Program-made: the position numbers and the translations under genes
Assembly (NCBI GenBank): GCA_016705125.1
Contig: JADIYW010000026.1
Location: 36,510 to 100,509, forward strand
Origin: Bacteroidota bacterium
GTDB lineage: Bacteria; Bacteroidota; Bacteroidia; Chitinophagales; JADIYW01
Length of the DNA stretch: 64,000 bases
Direction of reading: 5' to 3'
Shown here: in pieces, positions 19,758 to 29,580 of the stretch
Numbering within the stretch: the first letter of the stretch is position 1
Layout: each line of letters begins with the position of its first letter
Notes under the pieces: model-generated
The model's database searches: none
What the model was told of the DNA's origin: nothing
What the model saw: the letters and a program-made list of their open reading frames with translations, nothing else

Positions 19758-20157
19758 CCAATCTTACCTTTTCTCTTTCAATACTAGCAGAATTAGAATC
19801 ATCTACAATTAATGAACCTTTAATTAAGGCACCTTCTTCAACCACCAATTTCTTATAAATTAAATCACCTTCAATTTTAGCCGTTGATTTAATGATAAGC
19901 AAGTTTTTGGCATATACATTTCCAAACAATTTGCCTTCCACAGCACATTCACCAGCTCTAATATTTCCTTTTACTTCACCTGTTTGTCCTATCACAACCT
20001 TACCCACAGCATTTATTTCACCATTAATAATTCCTTCTATCCGAAGGTCTGTTTCGGTACTAATATCCCCTGTAACAATAGTTCCCTTGTTAAATCTATT
20101 GGCCACAGCTGTTTCAGACAATGATTTAGGCGTTTCTGATTTATTCGATGAAAACAT
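19744..20157 (-). CDS. Bactofilin (polymer-forming cytoskeletal protein)
   Basis: A 137-residue protein of the bactofilin family, whose members polymerise without nucleotide into membrane-associated filaments and often recruit wall enzymes. The central part is a right-handed beta-helix of short repeats (TDLRIEGIINGEINAVGKVV, then GEVKGNIRAGECAVEGKLFG, then GDLIYKKLVVEEGALIKGS), flanked by disordered ends. It lies 11 bases downstream of the M23 peptidase, a pairing seen often: the bactofilin is thought to position the LytM-type peptidase in the envelope. Confidence 0.9.
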   Translation of the reverse strand: MFSSNKSETPKSLSETAVANRFNKGTIVTGDISTETDLRIEGIINGEINAVGKVVIGQTGEVKGNIRAGECAVEGKLFGNVYAKNLLIIKSTAKIEGDLIYKKLVVEEGALIKGSLIVDDSNSASIEREKVRLDVAK

Positions 20158-20168
20158 AATTATAAATT

Positions 20169-21050
20169 TTATTCAAAGTTAATATAATCTAATGGATTTA
20201 CGGGCTTTCCTTTTAACCAAATTTCAAAATGCAAATGTGGTCCACTTGTTTCCTCACCAGTATTGCCAACTGAAGCAATCACATCTCCAGATTTAACAAT
20301 ACTTCCAACACTTTTCAATATTTCTTTATTGTGCTTATAAACTGAAATAAATTCATTTTCGTGCTGAATAATCACGGTATACCCATAGGAAATAACAAAT
20401 CCAGAAAAAATCACAGTCCCATCTAATGCCGACTTTACTGGCGATCCTTCAACTGCCACAATATCAATCCCAAAATGCTTTTCACTAGGCTTATATCGTT
20501 TACTTATTAACCCCGAAAGTGGTTTGAAAAAATAATTATATTCCACCGCTTTTTTTCCAGAAACGACTTCATTAGATTCTACAACAGTATATTTATCTCT
20601 ATTCTCAACCTCTTCTCTCAATCGCATTATATTTTTAGAATTAGAGCTAATATCAATACTATCATTATTAACTGCCCTATTTTTATCGCCCTTATTCGTT
20701 GGCAGTCCTTTTCCGCCTTTGGTAATAATCAATAAGTTATCTAGATACTTTTGTCGCTGATCCATTTCTTCTTTCAAATCATCTGTCCTTTTTTTCAATT
20801 TAACCACGTCTTTTGAAGTCTCTACCCCAGCAAAACCGGGTATGTATTGTTTTAGAGGCGTAAAAGCAATTAAACAATAAATAAAAACAAAAAAACTAAC
20901 GAATAAAGAACTTATTAGCCCGAAAACATTTAATTTGGTAAGAATAAAAACAAACTTAACTTTATAGGTTTCCTCTTCTACTACCTGAAATCGATACTTA
21001 TTTCTTATCTGATTCCACCACTCAACAAACTTAATACCTTTTTTATTCAT
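20169..21050 (-). CDS. M23 family metallopeptidase (LytM-type murein hydrolase)
   Basis: A 293-residue membrane-anchored peptidase. A basic cytoplasmic N terminus leads into one membrane helix at about residues 34-60. A coiled coil at about 80-105 (KLKKRTDDLKEEMDQRQKYL) follows. The C-terminal M23 domain has the zinc ligands in KHFGIDI (His and Asp) and in GPHLHFEIW (HxH), plus the catalytic-site His of VYKHNKE, so it should cut peptide cross-links in peptidoglycan. The start is ATG 21050. It is transcribed with bactofilin and divergently from sprE, across a 93-base gap. Confidence 0.88.
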   Translation of the reverse strand: MNKKGIKFVEWWNQIRNKYRFQVVEEETYKVKFVFILTKLNVFGLISSLFVSFFVFIYCLIAFTPLKQYIPGFAGVETSKDVVKLKKRTDDLKEEMDQRQKYLDNLLIITKGGKGLPTNKGDKNRAVNNDSIDISSNSKNIMRLREEVENRDKYTVVESNEVVSGKKAVEYNYFFKPLSGLISKRYKPSEKHFGIDIVAVEGSPVKSALDGTVIFSGFVISYGYTVIIQHENEFISVYKHNKEILKSVGSIVKSGDVIASVGNTGEETSGPHLHFEIWLKGKPVNPLDYINFE

Positions 21051-21086
21051 TTTTTAACTTCTCATAACGGATTTAAAATCACAAAA

Positions 21087-21119
21087 TTGAAATAATTTAC
21101 TGAAATTGCGTTATTTTTG
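21087..21119 (+). promoter_or_regulatory. Candidate promoter for sprE/porW
   Basis: TTG at 21087-21089 and TATTTTTG at 21112-21119, 22 bases apart, fit the Bacteroidota promoter with a slightly long spacer. The -7 box contains the TTG at 21117, which argues that translation starts further on, at TTG 21144. Confidence 0.5.
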
Positions 21120-21143
21120 ATATCAAATTTAAAATTAACCAAT

Positions 21144-24100
21144 TTGCGACTGACTAAGGTACTTTTTATTTCAATATTTTTCCTACTCGGGATGAATAAT
21201 CCTTTATTAGCCCAACAAAAAAAAGGCAAAAAAAGTGGTGAGAAGAAGCAAAATATAATTAAAAGAGCATATAGTGATATAGCAACTCGAAATAATTACT
21301 ATTTCAACGCAAACGTTATATATCAAGAAATGTTGCTGAATGCTAAGCAAAATGAAAAAATAGATTTCAAAACTTTCTATCCTATTTTTTTTCATGATGG
21401 TGGGTATGATTTTTCTTCAAATGCTGGTGAGCTAGATGAAATAATAAAAAAAACAGGGATTGTACTACAATTACATGAAAATGGAAGATGGGGCGACAAT
21501 ACTTATTTGTTATTAGGAATTGCTACTTACCTCAAAAAAGATTACCCTGAAGCTCTCAAGACATTCCAATACATAAGTACTACAATGAAAGGAAATATTG
21601 GTAGAGAAGCACCAGAAATTTCCAATAAAGAGAAAATGAAAATCCTTAAACAAAAGGAAAAAGAAGCACAGAAAAAAATAAAGGCGAAAAAGAAATCAAT
21701 AATTGAAAATGCAAAAGCAAAAGCAAAAGAGATAGCAGATAAAGTATCGAATGCAAAAAGCAAAATGCAAAGCAGTCAGAAGAGCAAAGAAAAAATATTA
21801 GAAGAGAAAATAAAACTTAAAAAGAAAATAATTGCATTAAAAGCAAAAGGAAAAGACACCAAATCACTTGAAGAGAAATACAAACAACTTGGCAATGAAA
21901 ACCAAGAAGAATTAGCAAAAGAAAAAGAAGCTAAAAAAGAACAGGCGGAACTTAAAGAAATTCAAGATGGCGATACTGCCATTGATTATTCAAAGCTTAA
22001 TTATAAATTTTCGATTAAAAAAGAAGAAAAGAAATTAGACCCTTTAGATAGAAATAATGACCAACCACTTGATGCGGAATTGACTGATAAAGAGCGCAAA
22101 AAATTGGAGGAGGATTATGATGATCGCTCGCTTTGGGAAAAAGTAAAACACAAATCAAGTCGCCCATCGGCACTAGTTTGGATGGCCAAATCATTAACAG
22201 AATTAGGTCATTATGGTGATGCAAAAAGTATCCTTACCTATTCAAAATCTTTAAAAAAGCTTTCGAAAAAACAAAGGGAAGAGATTTACCTTGGAGATGC
22301 TTGGTATAACCTAAAGCGATCACAATATGCAACAGCTATTGAAGATTTGGAAGTTGCACTTAAATTGGAGAAAGGCAAAGCCAGAAAAGCTCAAATAAAT
22401 TTTTTAATAGGCCAATTGTATGAAGCCATAAACGACCCAGGAACGGCGGTTGATAGATATCAGATGGCACTTAAAAAGCCTAAAAACTTCGATTTGGAAT
22501 TTTATGCACAAATGAGCATTGCCCGACTAGCTGTTTCTTCTAATACTGGTGATCAAGAAAAAATAGAGAAAACACTTAAAAAATTAATTAAAGGAGGAAA
22601 GAATAAAGATTTTGCCGACCAAGTGCATTATGCAATTGCAATTATTGAATTAAATAAAGGCAATGAAGAAGAAGCCGTAAAACAATTGGTTTTATCAACT
22701 CAAAAATCAACTAACAACCAAGAACAAAAAGGACTTTCCTTTCTTAAATTGGCTGAATTGGAATTAGCAAAAGAGAATTATTTAGAAGCAAAAAATGATT
22801 ATGATAGTGCTGTTGCAGTTTTACCAAGCACTTTTCCAAGAATCAGTGAGGTAATTGAAATAAAAGAAATTTTAGAAGAATTAGCAAAAAACAAAACAAT
22901 AATAATTGAACAAGACAGTGTTTTGCGCATTGCAAAAATGACTAAAGTAGAACTTGAAAACTACATGGCTGAAATAGAGAAAGCAAATCGATTAGCTGAA
23001 AAAGAAGCAAAAAAGAAAAACAACAGAAACAATAGTGGTGATGGAAATAACTTAGTCGATATTGACAATTCGACAAGTTTTGATGGACAAGACACGCATT
23101 GGTATTTCTATAATCCAGAACTAAAAGCCAAAGGATATAATATTTTTAAAGCCACTTTTGGCAATATAAAAAATAGTGACAATTGGAGAAATAGTCAAAA
23201 AAAGGCAAACGAGGAATTAGAAGAAACAGAAATCCAAATAGAAGCCGAAACGGTTGCAGAAGTAAAAACAGAAAAAAAGAAAATAGAAATACCCAAAACA
23301 CCCGATGAAATAAAATTCTCTGAAGAAGCTGTCCACTTAGCCTATTTCAATTTAGGCGTTATCCTAAAAAACAAACTCAAAAACAATAAACAAGCGGTAA
23401 CAAAATTTGAAACGCTTATAAATAAATATCCAAGCAATAAATTCGAGGCTCAATCGCACTATTACTTGTATTTAATTTATATGGAAGAGGGAAATTTAGC
23501 CAAAGCGAATGCTGAAAAGGCATTTATTTTATCCAAATTCCCAGACTCGGAATACGCTAAAACGATACAAAACCCAGTAAAATATGCTGTAAATGCTCCC
23601 AAAGCAATTGTAACAAGCACAGATGAAGAAAAACTTTATGCTTCTATTTATACTTTATTCGAGGCCAAAAACTACAATAATGTTATCACACAAAAAGAAA
23701 TAATTAATCCTAGTTTGAGTAGTATCGATATAAAATCTAAAGCAGATTTATTGGAAGCCTTATCTTATGGAAAATTGAATAAAACCGATACCCTTAAATT
23801 AAAACTACAAAGCATCATTACAAATTACCCAGGATCTGATATTGCTAAAAAAGCGGAAGATTACCTAAAAACACTTGCTAAACTAGAAGGAAAGGAAGTG
23901 GAACCAATTGACAATTCCATACCAACAATTTCTGAAGATGTGTTAAATGCTGAAAATGGAACTGCTGATGAAAATGGATTTATTCACAATGAATCATCAA
24001 ATTTCTTCATTTTTGTTTTGTGTAAAAATAAAGAAATGGATTTGTCTGGTATCAAAGAGAAAATAGTTTCATTCAATGAAACCAATTATCCAAATGAAAA

Positions 24101-24344
24101 ATTAAGAACGAATATAACCTTCTTACAAGACAATATTCCTGCTTATTTGATTAAGAAATTTGACAAAATAACAGATGCCAAAAAGTATGCAGATAAGTTA
24201 AATGGAAGGTTGCCCAAAATTGCAGGCGAACAAAATGTAGACGAATTAGACCTAGTAATTATCTCGCAAGACAATTATAAAACCCTTTTTAACAACAAAA
24301 ATTTTGAAGCATACAAAGCTTTCTATCAAAAGCATTTTAAATAA
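21144..24344 (+). CDS. sprE: SprE/PorW-family type IX secretion and gliding protein
   Basis: A long tetratricopeptide protein homologous to SprE of Flavobacterium and PorW of Porphyromonas, needed for T9SS function and thought to link the outer-membrane and inner parts of the machine. The start region, KRAYSDIATRNNYYFNANVI then YLLLGIATYLKKDYPEALKT, is the signature of the family. TPR-like repeats run through about residues 80-160, 330-560 and 720-880. A Lys/Glu-rich coiled coil fills about 155-280. The C-terminal module has YAKTIQNP and a SPOR-like end (ITDAKKYADKLNGR). TTG 21144 gives MRLTKVLFISIFFLLG, a clean signal peptide, and is preferred to TTG 21117. The protein is 1066 residues, longer than I would expect by the coiled-coil insertion. 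Confidence 0.82.
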   Translation: MRLTKVLFISIFFLLGMNNPLLAQQKKGKKSGEKKQNIIKRAYSDIATRNNYYFNANVIYQEMLLNAKQNEKIDFKTFYPIFFHDGGYDFSSNAGELDEIIKKTGIVLQLHENGRWGDNTYLLLGIATYLKKDYPEALKTFQYISTTMKGNIGREAPEISNKEKMKILKQKEKEAQKKIKAKKKSIIENAKAKAKEIADKVSNAKSKMQSSQKSKEKILEEKIKLKKKIIALKAKGKDTKSLEEKYKQLGNENQEELAKEKEAKKEQAELKEIQDGDTAIDYSKLNYKFSIKKEEKKLDPLDRNNDQPLDAELTDKERKKLEEDYDDRSLWEKVKHKSSRPSALVWMAKSLTELGHYGDAKSILTYSKSLKKLSKKQREEIYLGDAWYNLKRSQYATAIEDLEVALKLEKGKARKAQINFLIGQLYEAINDPGTAVDRYQMALKKPKNFDLEFYAQMSIARLAVSSNTGDQEKIEKTLKKLIKGGKNKDFADQVHYAIAIIELNKGNEEEAVKQLVLSTQKSTNNQEQKGLSFLKLAELELAKENYLEAKNDYDSAVAVLPSTFPRISEVIEIKEILEELAKNKTIIIEQDSVLRIAKMTKVELENYMAEIEKANRLAEKEAKKKNNRNNSGDGNNLVDIDNSTSFDGQDTHWYFYNPELKAKGYNIFKATFGNIKNSDNWRNSQKKANEELEETEIQIEAETVAEVKTEKKKIEIPKTPDEIKFSEEAVHLAYFNLGVILKNKLKNNKQAVTKFETLINKYPSNKFEAQSHYYLYLIYMEEGNLAKANAEKAFILSKFPDSEYAKTIQNPVKYAVNAPKAIVTSTDEEKLYASIYTLFEAKNYNNVITQKEIINPSLSSIDIKSKADLLEALSYGKLNKTDTLKLKLQSIITNYPGSDIAKKAEDYLKTLAKLEGKEVEPIDNSIPTISEDVLNAENGTADENGFIHNESSNFFIFVLCKNKEMDLSGIKEKIVSFNETNYPNEKLRTNITFLQDNIPAYLIKKFDKITDAKKYADKLNGRLPKIAGEQNVDELDLVIISQDNYKTLFNNKNFEAYKAFYQKHFK

Positions 24345-24356
24345 GTATACCAACAC

Positions 24357-26633
24357 ATGAGCATTTTTAATTTACGACAATCCTATAAAGAATCTAAAGT
24401 AAAATTTCTATGGAGAATCTTTTTTCTAGGTTTTGCAACTCTTTTTCTATATTTCTTTTTAATTAGAATTGGATTATTTGGTAAACTACCAGATATTGAA
24501 GAAATTGAGAATCCTCAAAACAAATTGGCTACTGAAATATATTCTGCCGATAGCGTCCTTTTAGGAAAATACTATTTCGACAACCGAACTCCAGTTGAGT
24601 ATAAAGATTTATCGCCTGCTTTGGTAAAAACATTGGTAGCTTCAGAAGACAAACGTTTTTATGAGCATAGTGGAATTGATATTTTAGCTATCGTGAGAGC
24701 AGTTTTCTATATGGGTAAAAGAGGTGGTGGTAGTACACTTACACAACAAACCGCAAAAAATCTGTTTTCAGCAGGTGCTGCACAAAATATAATTGCACGA
24801 CTAATTCAAAAATCGAAAGAATATGTCATTTCCGTTGTAATGGAACGGAAATTCACCAAAGAGGAGATTATCACCCTCTACCTCAATACATACGATTTTT
24901 TGTATAATGCAAAAGGCATTTCTTCAGCTTCGCACACTTATTTCAATAAAGAACCAAAAGATTTAGACTATAATGAGTCTGCAGTTTTGGTGGGCATGTT
25001 GCAAAATCCTTCATACTATAACCCAAAACGTTTTCCTGAAAATGCTTTGGCTAAACGAAATATCATTTTTGGTTTGCTGCTCGAACAAAACCAAATCTCG
25101 CAAGAAGAATACAATGTTTTAATGAAAAAAGAAATCGTTTTAGATTGGGCACCATTTTCTCATGTGGATGGAATGGCTCCCTACTTTAGAATGGTATTGA
25201 GTGAGCAATTAAAAAAATGGGGCAAACAAACCAAAAAATTGGATGGAACAAATTATGATATATATAGAGATGGTTTAAAAATCTACACCACCCTCGATTC
25301 GAGAATGCAAAAACACGCCGAAGAGGCTGTAAAAGAACATTTAACTACATATCAAAAAGTATTTGACAACCAGTTTAAATCCAATTGGAAACCATGGGAG
25401 AGTAAACAAGGAAAAACATCCTTGAACCGCGCAATAAAAGACTCAGACCCTTATTTGAGAATGAAGGAGGCCGGAAAATCTGAAAAAAGTATATTGGCTG
25501 CTATGGATTTACCGCATAGAATGGAAGTTTTTACTTGGAAAGGCGTAAAGGATACAACCCTTAGTTCTATAGATAGCATAAAACACCATAGACAATTTCT
25601 CCAAACTGGATTTATGGTAATGGAAAAAGAAACCGGACATGTAAAGGCTTGGGTGGGCGGCATCGACTTTGAATTTTTTAAATACGACCATGCCAACACT
25701 AATACCAAAAGACAAGTGGGCTCTACATTTAAGCCAATTTTATATGCCTTAGCAGTTGATAATGGATGGTCGCCATGTATGTTTATTCCCGGAGGTACTT
25801 CAATTTATTTAGGAATGGGCAAATATTGGAGACCAAAAGGCGGTGGTGGTGGAAGAAATCTACAAGCATGTTTAAAAACTTCAGATAATCAATGTGCTGC
25901 ATACCTTATTAAAAATCTAGGCGTGGAGGCTACCTACCAAATGGCCAAAAAAATGGGTGTATCAACCAATATACCCAAAGTACCATCAATCGCCCTTGGA
26001 GCTTGCGAAATTTCGTTACAAGAAATGATGGAAGTGTATAGTGTTTTCCTAAATGAAGGCGTGAGAAATAGTCCAGTTTTGGTTACAAAAATAGAAGATA
26101 AAAATGGCAATATTATTCAAACGTTTTTTACAGATAGAAAAGAGGTGTTTAGCAATAATTCGGCATACATAATGACCAAAATGCTAATGGGACCAACAAC
26201 AACAGGCGGAACGGCGGCAAGATTAAAAAATTCGTATAAAGTACCAGGTGAAGTAGCTGGCAAAACTGGAACTACTAATGGGCAAGCAGACGGATGGTTT
26301 ATCGGATTTACCCCACAATACCTTGCAGGCGCATGGGTAGGCTGCGATGATCCTGTTTTGCGATTTTTATACACTGGAAATGGTCAAGGTGCTGCCATGG
26401 CACTACCAATTTGGGCTAAGTTTTTTAACAAATGTTACGCAGATAAAAGACTAGATTTTGACCCACAAATAAAATTCAACCCGCCAAGTGATAGTTCACT
26501 AGTAAAAAATATTTGTCGTGATCCTTTAAAGGAACGCATGCAAGAATTGCACAATCAAGGAGGAAATGTAATAACCGACCATGGTACAAGTACAAGCCAA
26601 TCGGGTATAAATCCTGACGATCAATTTGAATAG
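24357..26633 (+). CDS. Penicillin-binding protein 1A (bifunctional transglycosylase/transpeptidase)
   Basis: A 758-residue peptidoglycan synthase anchored by one membrane helix (about residues 20-40). The GT51 domain carries ASEDKRFYEHSG, GGGSTLTQQTAKNLF and VVMERKFTKEEIITLYLN, which hold the catalytic glutamates. The transpeptidase domain has all three penicillin-binding motifs: S456-T-F-K, S509-D-N and K636-T-G-T. A glycine-rich insert (PKGGGGGRN) precedes the second motif. The C terminus is disordered and polar. It polymerises and cross-links glycan strands in the periplasm. The gene is 12 bases after sprE and its stop is immediately followed by the uvrC ATG. Confidence 0.95.
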   Translation: MSIFNLRQSYKESKVKFLWRIFFLGFATLFLYFFLIRIGLFGKLPDIEEIENPQNKLATEIYSADSVLLGKYYFDNRTPVEYKDLSPALVKTLVASEDKRFYEHSGIDILAIVRAVFYMGKRGGGSTLTQQTAKNLFSAGAAQNIIARLIQKSKEYVISVVMERKFTKEEIITLYLNTYDFLYNAKGISSASHTYFNKEPKDLDYNESAVLVGMLQNPSYYNPKRFPENALAKRNIIFGLLLEQNQISQEEYNVLMKKEIVLDWAPFSHVDGMAPYFRMVLSEQLKKWGKQTKKLDGTNYDIYRDGLKIYTTLDSRMQKHAEEAVKEHLTTYQKVFDNQFKSNWKPWESKQGKTSLNRAIKDSDPYLRMKEAGKSEKSILAAMDLPHRMEVFTWKGVKDTTLSSIDSIKHHRQFLQTGFMVMEKETGHVKAWVGGIDFEFFKYDHANTNTKRQVGSTFKPILYALAVDNGWSPCMFIPGGTSIYLGMGKYWRPKGGGGGRNLQACLKTSDNQCAAYLIKNLGVEATYQMAKKMGVSTNIPKVPSIALGACEISLQEMMEVYSVFLNEGVRNSPVLVTKIEDKNGNIIQTFFTDRKEVFSNNSAYIMTKMLMGPTTTGGTAARLKNSYKVPGEVAGKTGTTNGQADGWFIGFTPQYLAGAWVGCDDPVLRFLYTGNGQGAAMALPIWAKFFNKCYADKRLDFDPQIKFNPPSDSSLVKNICRDPLKERMQELHNQGGNVITDHGTSTSQSGINPDDQFE

Positions 26634-28451
26634 ATGGAAATGCCATCCGTAAAAGAACAGGTAGCCTTACTTCCTGAAAAACCAGGAGTCTATCGTTATT
26701 ACGACCGTGATGGATTATTACTCTATATAGGAAAAGCAAAAAAATTAAAAAAAAGAGTTTCAAGCTATTTTGTAGAAAAAAACAAAATCGGCGCCAAACT
26801 AGCCATGCTGGTTAGTCAAATATATAGCATTGAATATACAATAGTAACAAATGAAAAAGATGCGTTGCTACTTGAAGATGCACTTATAAAATCGAATCAA
26901 CCAAAGTATAATATCGCATTAAAAGACGATAAAAGTTACCCTTATATAAAAATAATAAATGAACCCATTCCACGAATTTATTTTACTAGAAAGAAAGACA
27001 ATACTAACGATTTCTTTTTTGGACCCTATACATCAGTAAGGGAAGTAAAAATAATTTTCGACCTGATAAAAACCATGTATCCTATAAGAAATTGTAACTT
27101 AAATCTATCCCCAAAAAATATACAAAAAGGGAAATTAAAAGTTTGTTTAGAATATCATGTAGGCAATTGTTTGGGCCCTTGCACTCAATTTCAATCAGCA
27201 GAACAATACGACCAAGGTATAAACAATATAAAAAAAATACTGAATGGAAAAGTATTAGAAGTACAAACAGTCCTCAAGAAACAATTAGATGAGGCGATAA
27301 AAAAAATGGCTTTTGAAGAGGCTGAACAAATTAATAACAGAATTAAGCACCTTAAAGAATACCTGCAAAAATCAACTATAATAAATCCAAAATTAGGCAA
27401 TTTAGAGGTGTTTGGTTATTACGAAGAACAGACTAAAGCGTATGTAAATTATTTAAGTGTATCTGAAGGAACAATAATAAAAACAAAAACCTTTACTATA
27501 AAGAAAGCACTAGATGAACCAAAGGAAGAAATATTATTAAAGGTAATTATTGACTGTTTAGGTAATGAATTTGATCAAAAAACACTATTGCTTCAATTCA
27601 AATTAGAAAATGAAATAAAACTAAAACAATTTATTCCAACAATAGGCGATAAAAAGAAATTATTGGATTTGGCCATAAAAAATGCAATACAATATAAGTT
27701 TAAAGAAAGTTTGCATCAAAAAAAGGAACCATCCTACATAAAGGTATTGGAACAAATGAAAACGGACTTGAAGTTGAATACCCTACCTTACCATATAGAA
27801 TGTTTCGACAATTCAAATTTCCAAGGCACTTTCCCTGTTTCATCAATGGTTGTTTTTATGAATGCGAAACCATCTAAAAAAGACTATAGACATTATAATG
27901 TAAAAACAGTTATTGGTCCTGATGATTTTGCCACTATGGAAGAAGTTGTCTATCGAAGATATAAAAGATTAATTGATGAACAAAAAAAACTACCAGACCT
28001 AATCGTAATAGATGGAGGAAAAGGGCAGTTGAGTTCGGCAATAAAAAGCTTAAAAGAATTAGGAATAAATGATAAGGTACAAATTATTTCTATTGCAAAA
28101 CGATTAGAAGAAATATATTATCCTTTGGATGAATACCCATTACACCTACACAAAAAATCAGAAACCATGCGTGTATTGCAACATATAAGAAACGAAGCGC
28201 ATCATTTTGGCATCACTTTCCATCGATTAAAAAGAAGTCAGGGCACATTTAAAAGTGATTTAGAAAACATACCGGGAATTGGCAAATCAATTACGGAAAA
28301 ACTATTAAAGCACTTTAAATCAATAAAAAAAATCAAAGAAGCAACCATTGAACAGATTGAAGGGGTAGTTGGGAAATCAAAGGCAAAAATTATAACGGAA
28401 GCAATGAGGGTAAGAATCAAGAAGAAATTGAGATTTAGAAATTTGATTTGA
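26634..28451 (+). CDS. uvrC: Excinuclease ABC subunit C
   Basis: A 605-residue nuclease that makes both incisions in nucleotide excision repair. The N-terminal GIY-YIG domain reads KPGVYRYYDRDGLLLYIGKA, for the 3' cut. A UVR motif lies at about 210-240 (LDEAIKKMAFEEAEQINNRI), where UvrB binds. The RNase H-like domain for the 5' cut has IECFDNSNFQGTFPVSSMVV and LIVIDGGKGQLSSA with the catalytic aspartates. Tandem helix-hairpin-helix motifs end the protein (ENIPGIGKSITEKLL ... EGVVGKSKAKII). ATG 26634 directly abuts the previous stop; ATG 26640 is a possible alternative. A strong terminator follows about 110 bases on. Confidence 0.96.
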   Translation: MEMPSVKEQVALLPEKPGVYRYYDRDGLLLYIGKAKKLKKRVSSYFVEKNKIGAKLAMLVSQIYSIEYTIVTNEKDALLLEDALIKSNQPKYNIALKDDKSYPYIKIINEPIPRIYFTRKKDNTNDFFFGPYTSVREVKIIFDLIKTMYPIRNCNLNLSPKNIQKGKLKVCLEYHVGNCLGPCTQFQSAEQYDQGINNIKKILNGKVLEVQTVLKKQLDEAIKKMAFEEAEQINNRIKHLKEYLQKSTIINPKLGNLEVFGYYEEQTKAYVNYLSVSEGTIIKTKTFTIKKALDEPKEEILLKVIIDCLGNEFDQKTLLLQFKLENEIKLKQFIPTIGDKKKLLDLAIKNAIQYKFKESLHQKKEPSYIKVLEQMKTDLKLNTLPYHIECFDNSNFQGTFPVSSMVVFMNAKPSKKDYRHYNVKTVIGPDDFATMEEVVYRRYKRLIDEQKKLPDLIVIDGGKGQLSSAIKSLKELGINDKVQIISIAKRLEEIYYPLDEYPLHLHKKSETMRVLQHIRNEAHHFGITFHRLKRSQGTFKSDLENIPGIGKSITEKLLKHFKSIKKIKEATIEQIEGVVGKSKAKIITEAMRVRIKKKLRFRNLI

Positions 28452-28555
28452 ATTAAGAATCAAAAGATTTGGGATTTCATGAAATAAGAAGTGAGAAGTA
28501 AAATTTAAGATTAAAAATGTCTAAGAATAAAAATCCATAGAGTAAAAATTGGCAT
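28452..28555 (+). repeat. Degenerate simple-repeat tract after uvrC
   Basis: This AT-rich stretch contains imperfect, reshuffled copies of short purine-rich words such as AGAAGTGAGAAGT and AAGATTAAAAATG. Similar decayed tracts follow accC (19069-19130) and the gene ending at 41040. They look like slowly mutating simple repeats at gene 3' ends and encode nothing. Confidence 0.35.
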
Positions 28556-28597
28556 AAAAAAAGAGAAGGCGCACCTACGGTGCGCCTTCTCTTTTTA
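28556..28597. terminator. Bidirectional terminator between uvrC and gldN
   Basis: AAGAGAAGGCGCACC at 28561-28575 is the exact reverse complement of GGTGCGCCTTCTCTT at 28579-28593, giving a 15-bp stem with a 3-base loop. A runs on the left and T runs on the right make it work as an intrinsic terminator in both directions, which suits the two convergent genes. Confidence 0.93.
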
Positions 28598-28610
28598 AAA
28601 ATCATTCATT

Positions 28611-29561
28611 CTAATATGACCACAAATCATGTTCAAAATTAAAAATCTTTTCTTTTATTCTTTCTGATTCATATAATGCATCTATACCAGTAGCATAATT
28701 TGAAATTCTATAGTCTCTAACATTATCCTCTTTGTAAATATAACTAGAGAATAAACGCATTGAGAAAATATCATCCCAAGTTAACTTAATCCCATCTGGA
28801 AACGGATTAAAAGCTTCAGTTTTTACAAACACATCTCTCATTTCTGGGAAATAAATCCAAAACATAGGCAAAGTGGCTCTAAAATTACCATACTCATCTC
28901 TGTTGTCTATAATTGGACAAATTCCCATAATACGTACATTCAGCGTAGAAGTTTGTTTATCAAAATACCACTCTTCTTTTATCCTAAATTGTTTAACATC
29001 ATCAAAATTGATTTCCTTTGGCGGTGCAGCTACTCTAACCATCATCTCTGTTACTGGATCCATTACATCTAAACTATCTCCAGCACCTCCGCCACCTAAA
29101 ACAGCTATGGCATCAGCAAAAGGAATTGGAGCAGTGAATTTATCGTCATTTCCAGCGTATATTACCGCTTCGCCTTTTTGAGCTGCGTCAACTAGTATAT
29201 TAACAAAAGGCTTTTGTGGATTTGAAAATGGTAAATTCATCTTCTCTCTCATGTCTAAGGTTCTCCATACCGTCTTTCTCCAAAACACATCGGCCTCTCG
29301 GATGGTAGCATATTCCAATGGTGTACGCATACCAGTAATTTCTTGCTTCCAAGGCAAAGGATTTACCTCTGTATTTACTCCACTTCCATTAGAAAGATTT
29401 TGCAATACATTCGTTTGTGGTTCCTCTGTATTTTGTCCACTTGTGGTTACCACTTCCGTCTCCACTGTACCATTGGTTTCGCCAACTACATCTTGAGCAT
29501 TTGCTGTTTGGATAAACCCAAGAGCAAGTAAAGCGGAAAAAAATTGAATCTTCTTAAACAT
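28611..29561 (-). CDS. gldN: GldN/PorN, type IX secretion core protein
   Basis: A 316-residue periplasmic protein that forms the ring with GldK under the outer membrane in the T9SS. A signal peptide (residues 1-22, cut before QDVVGETN) is followed by a Thr/Glu/Gln-rich linker and the conserved domain: EYATIREADVFWRKTVWRTL, LDMREKMNLPFSNP, FRIKEEWYFDKQTS, RIMGICPI, and near the end IYKEDNVRDYRISNYATG. These are family landmarks. The gene ends the gldKLMN operon, 19 bases after gldM. The opposing terminator lies just beyond. Confidence 0.95.
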   Translation of the reverse strand: MFKKIQFFSALLALGFIQTANAQDVVGETNGTVETEVVTTSGQNTEEPQTNVLQNLSNGSGVNTEVNPLPWKQEITGMRTPLEYATIREADVFWRKTVWRTLDMREKMNLPFSNPQKPFVNILVDAAQKGEAVIYAGNDDKFTAPIPFADAIAVLGGGGAGDSLDVMDPVTEMMVRVAAPPKEINFDDVKQFRIKEEWYFDKQTSTLNVRIMGICPIIDNRDEYGNFRATLPMFWIYFPEMRDVFVKTEAFNPFPDGIKLTWDDIFSMRLFSSYIYKEDNVRDYRISNYATGIDALYESERIKEKIFNFEHDLWSY

Positions 29562-29580
29562 GATATTTATCTTTTATCAA

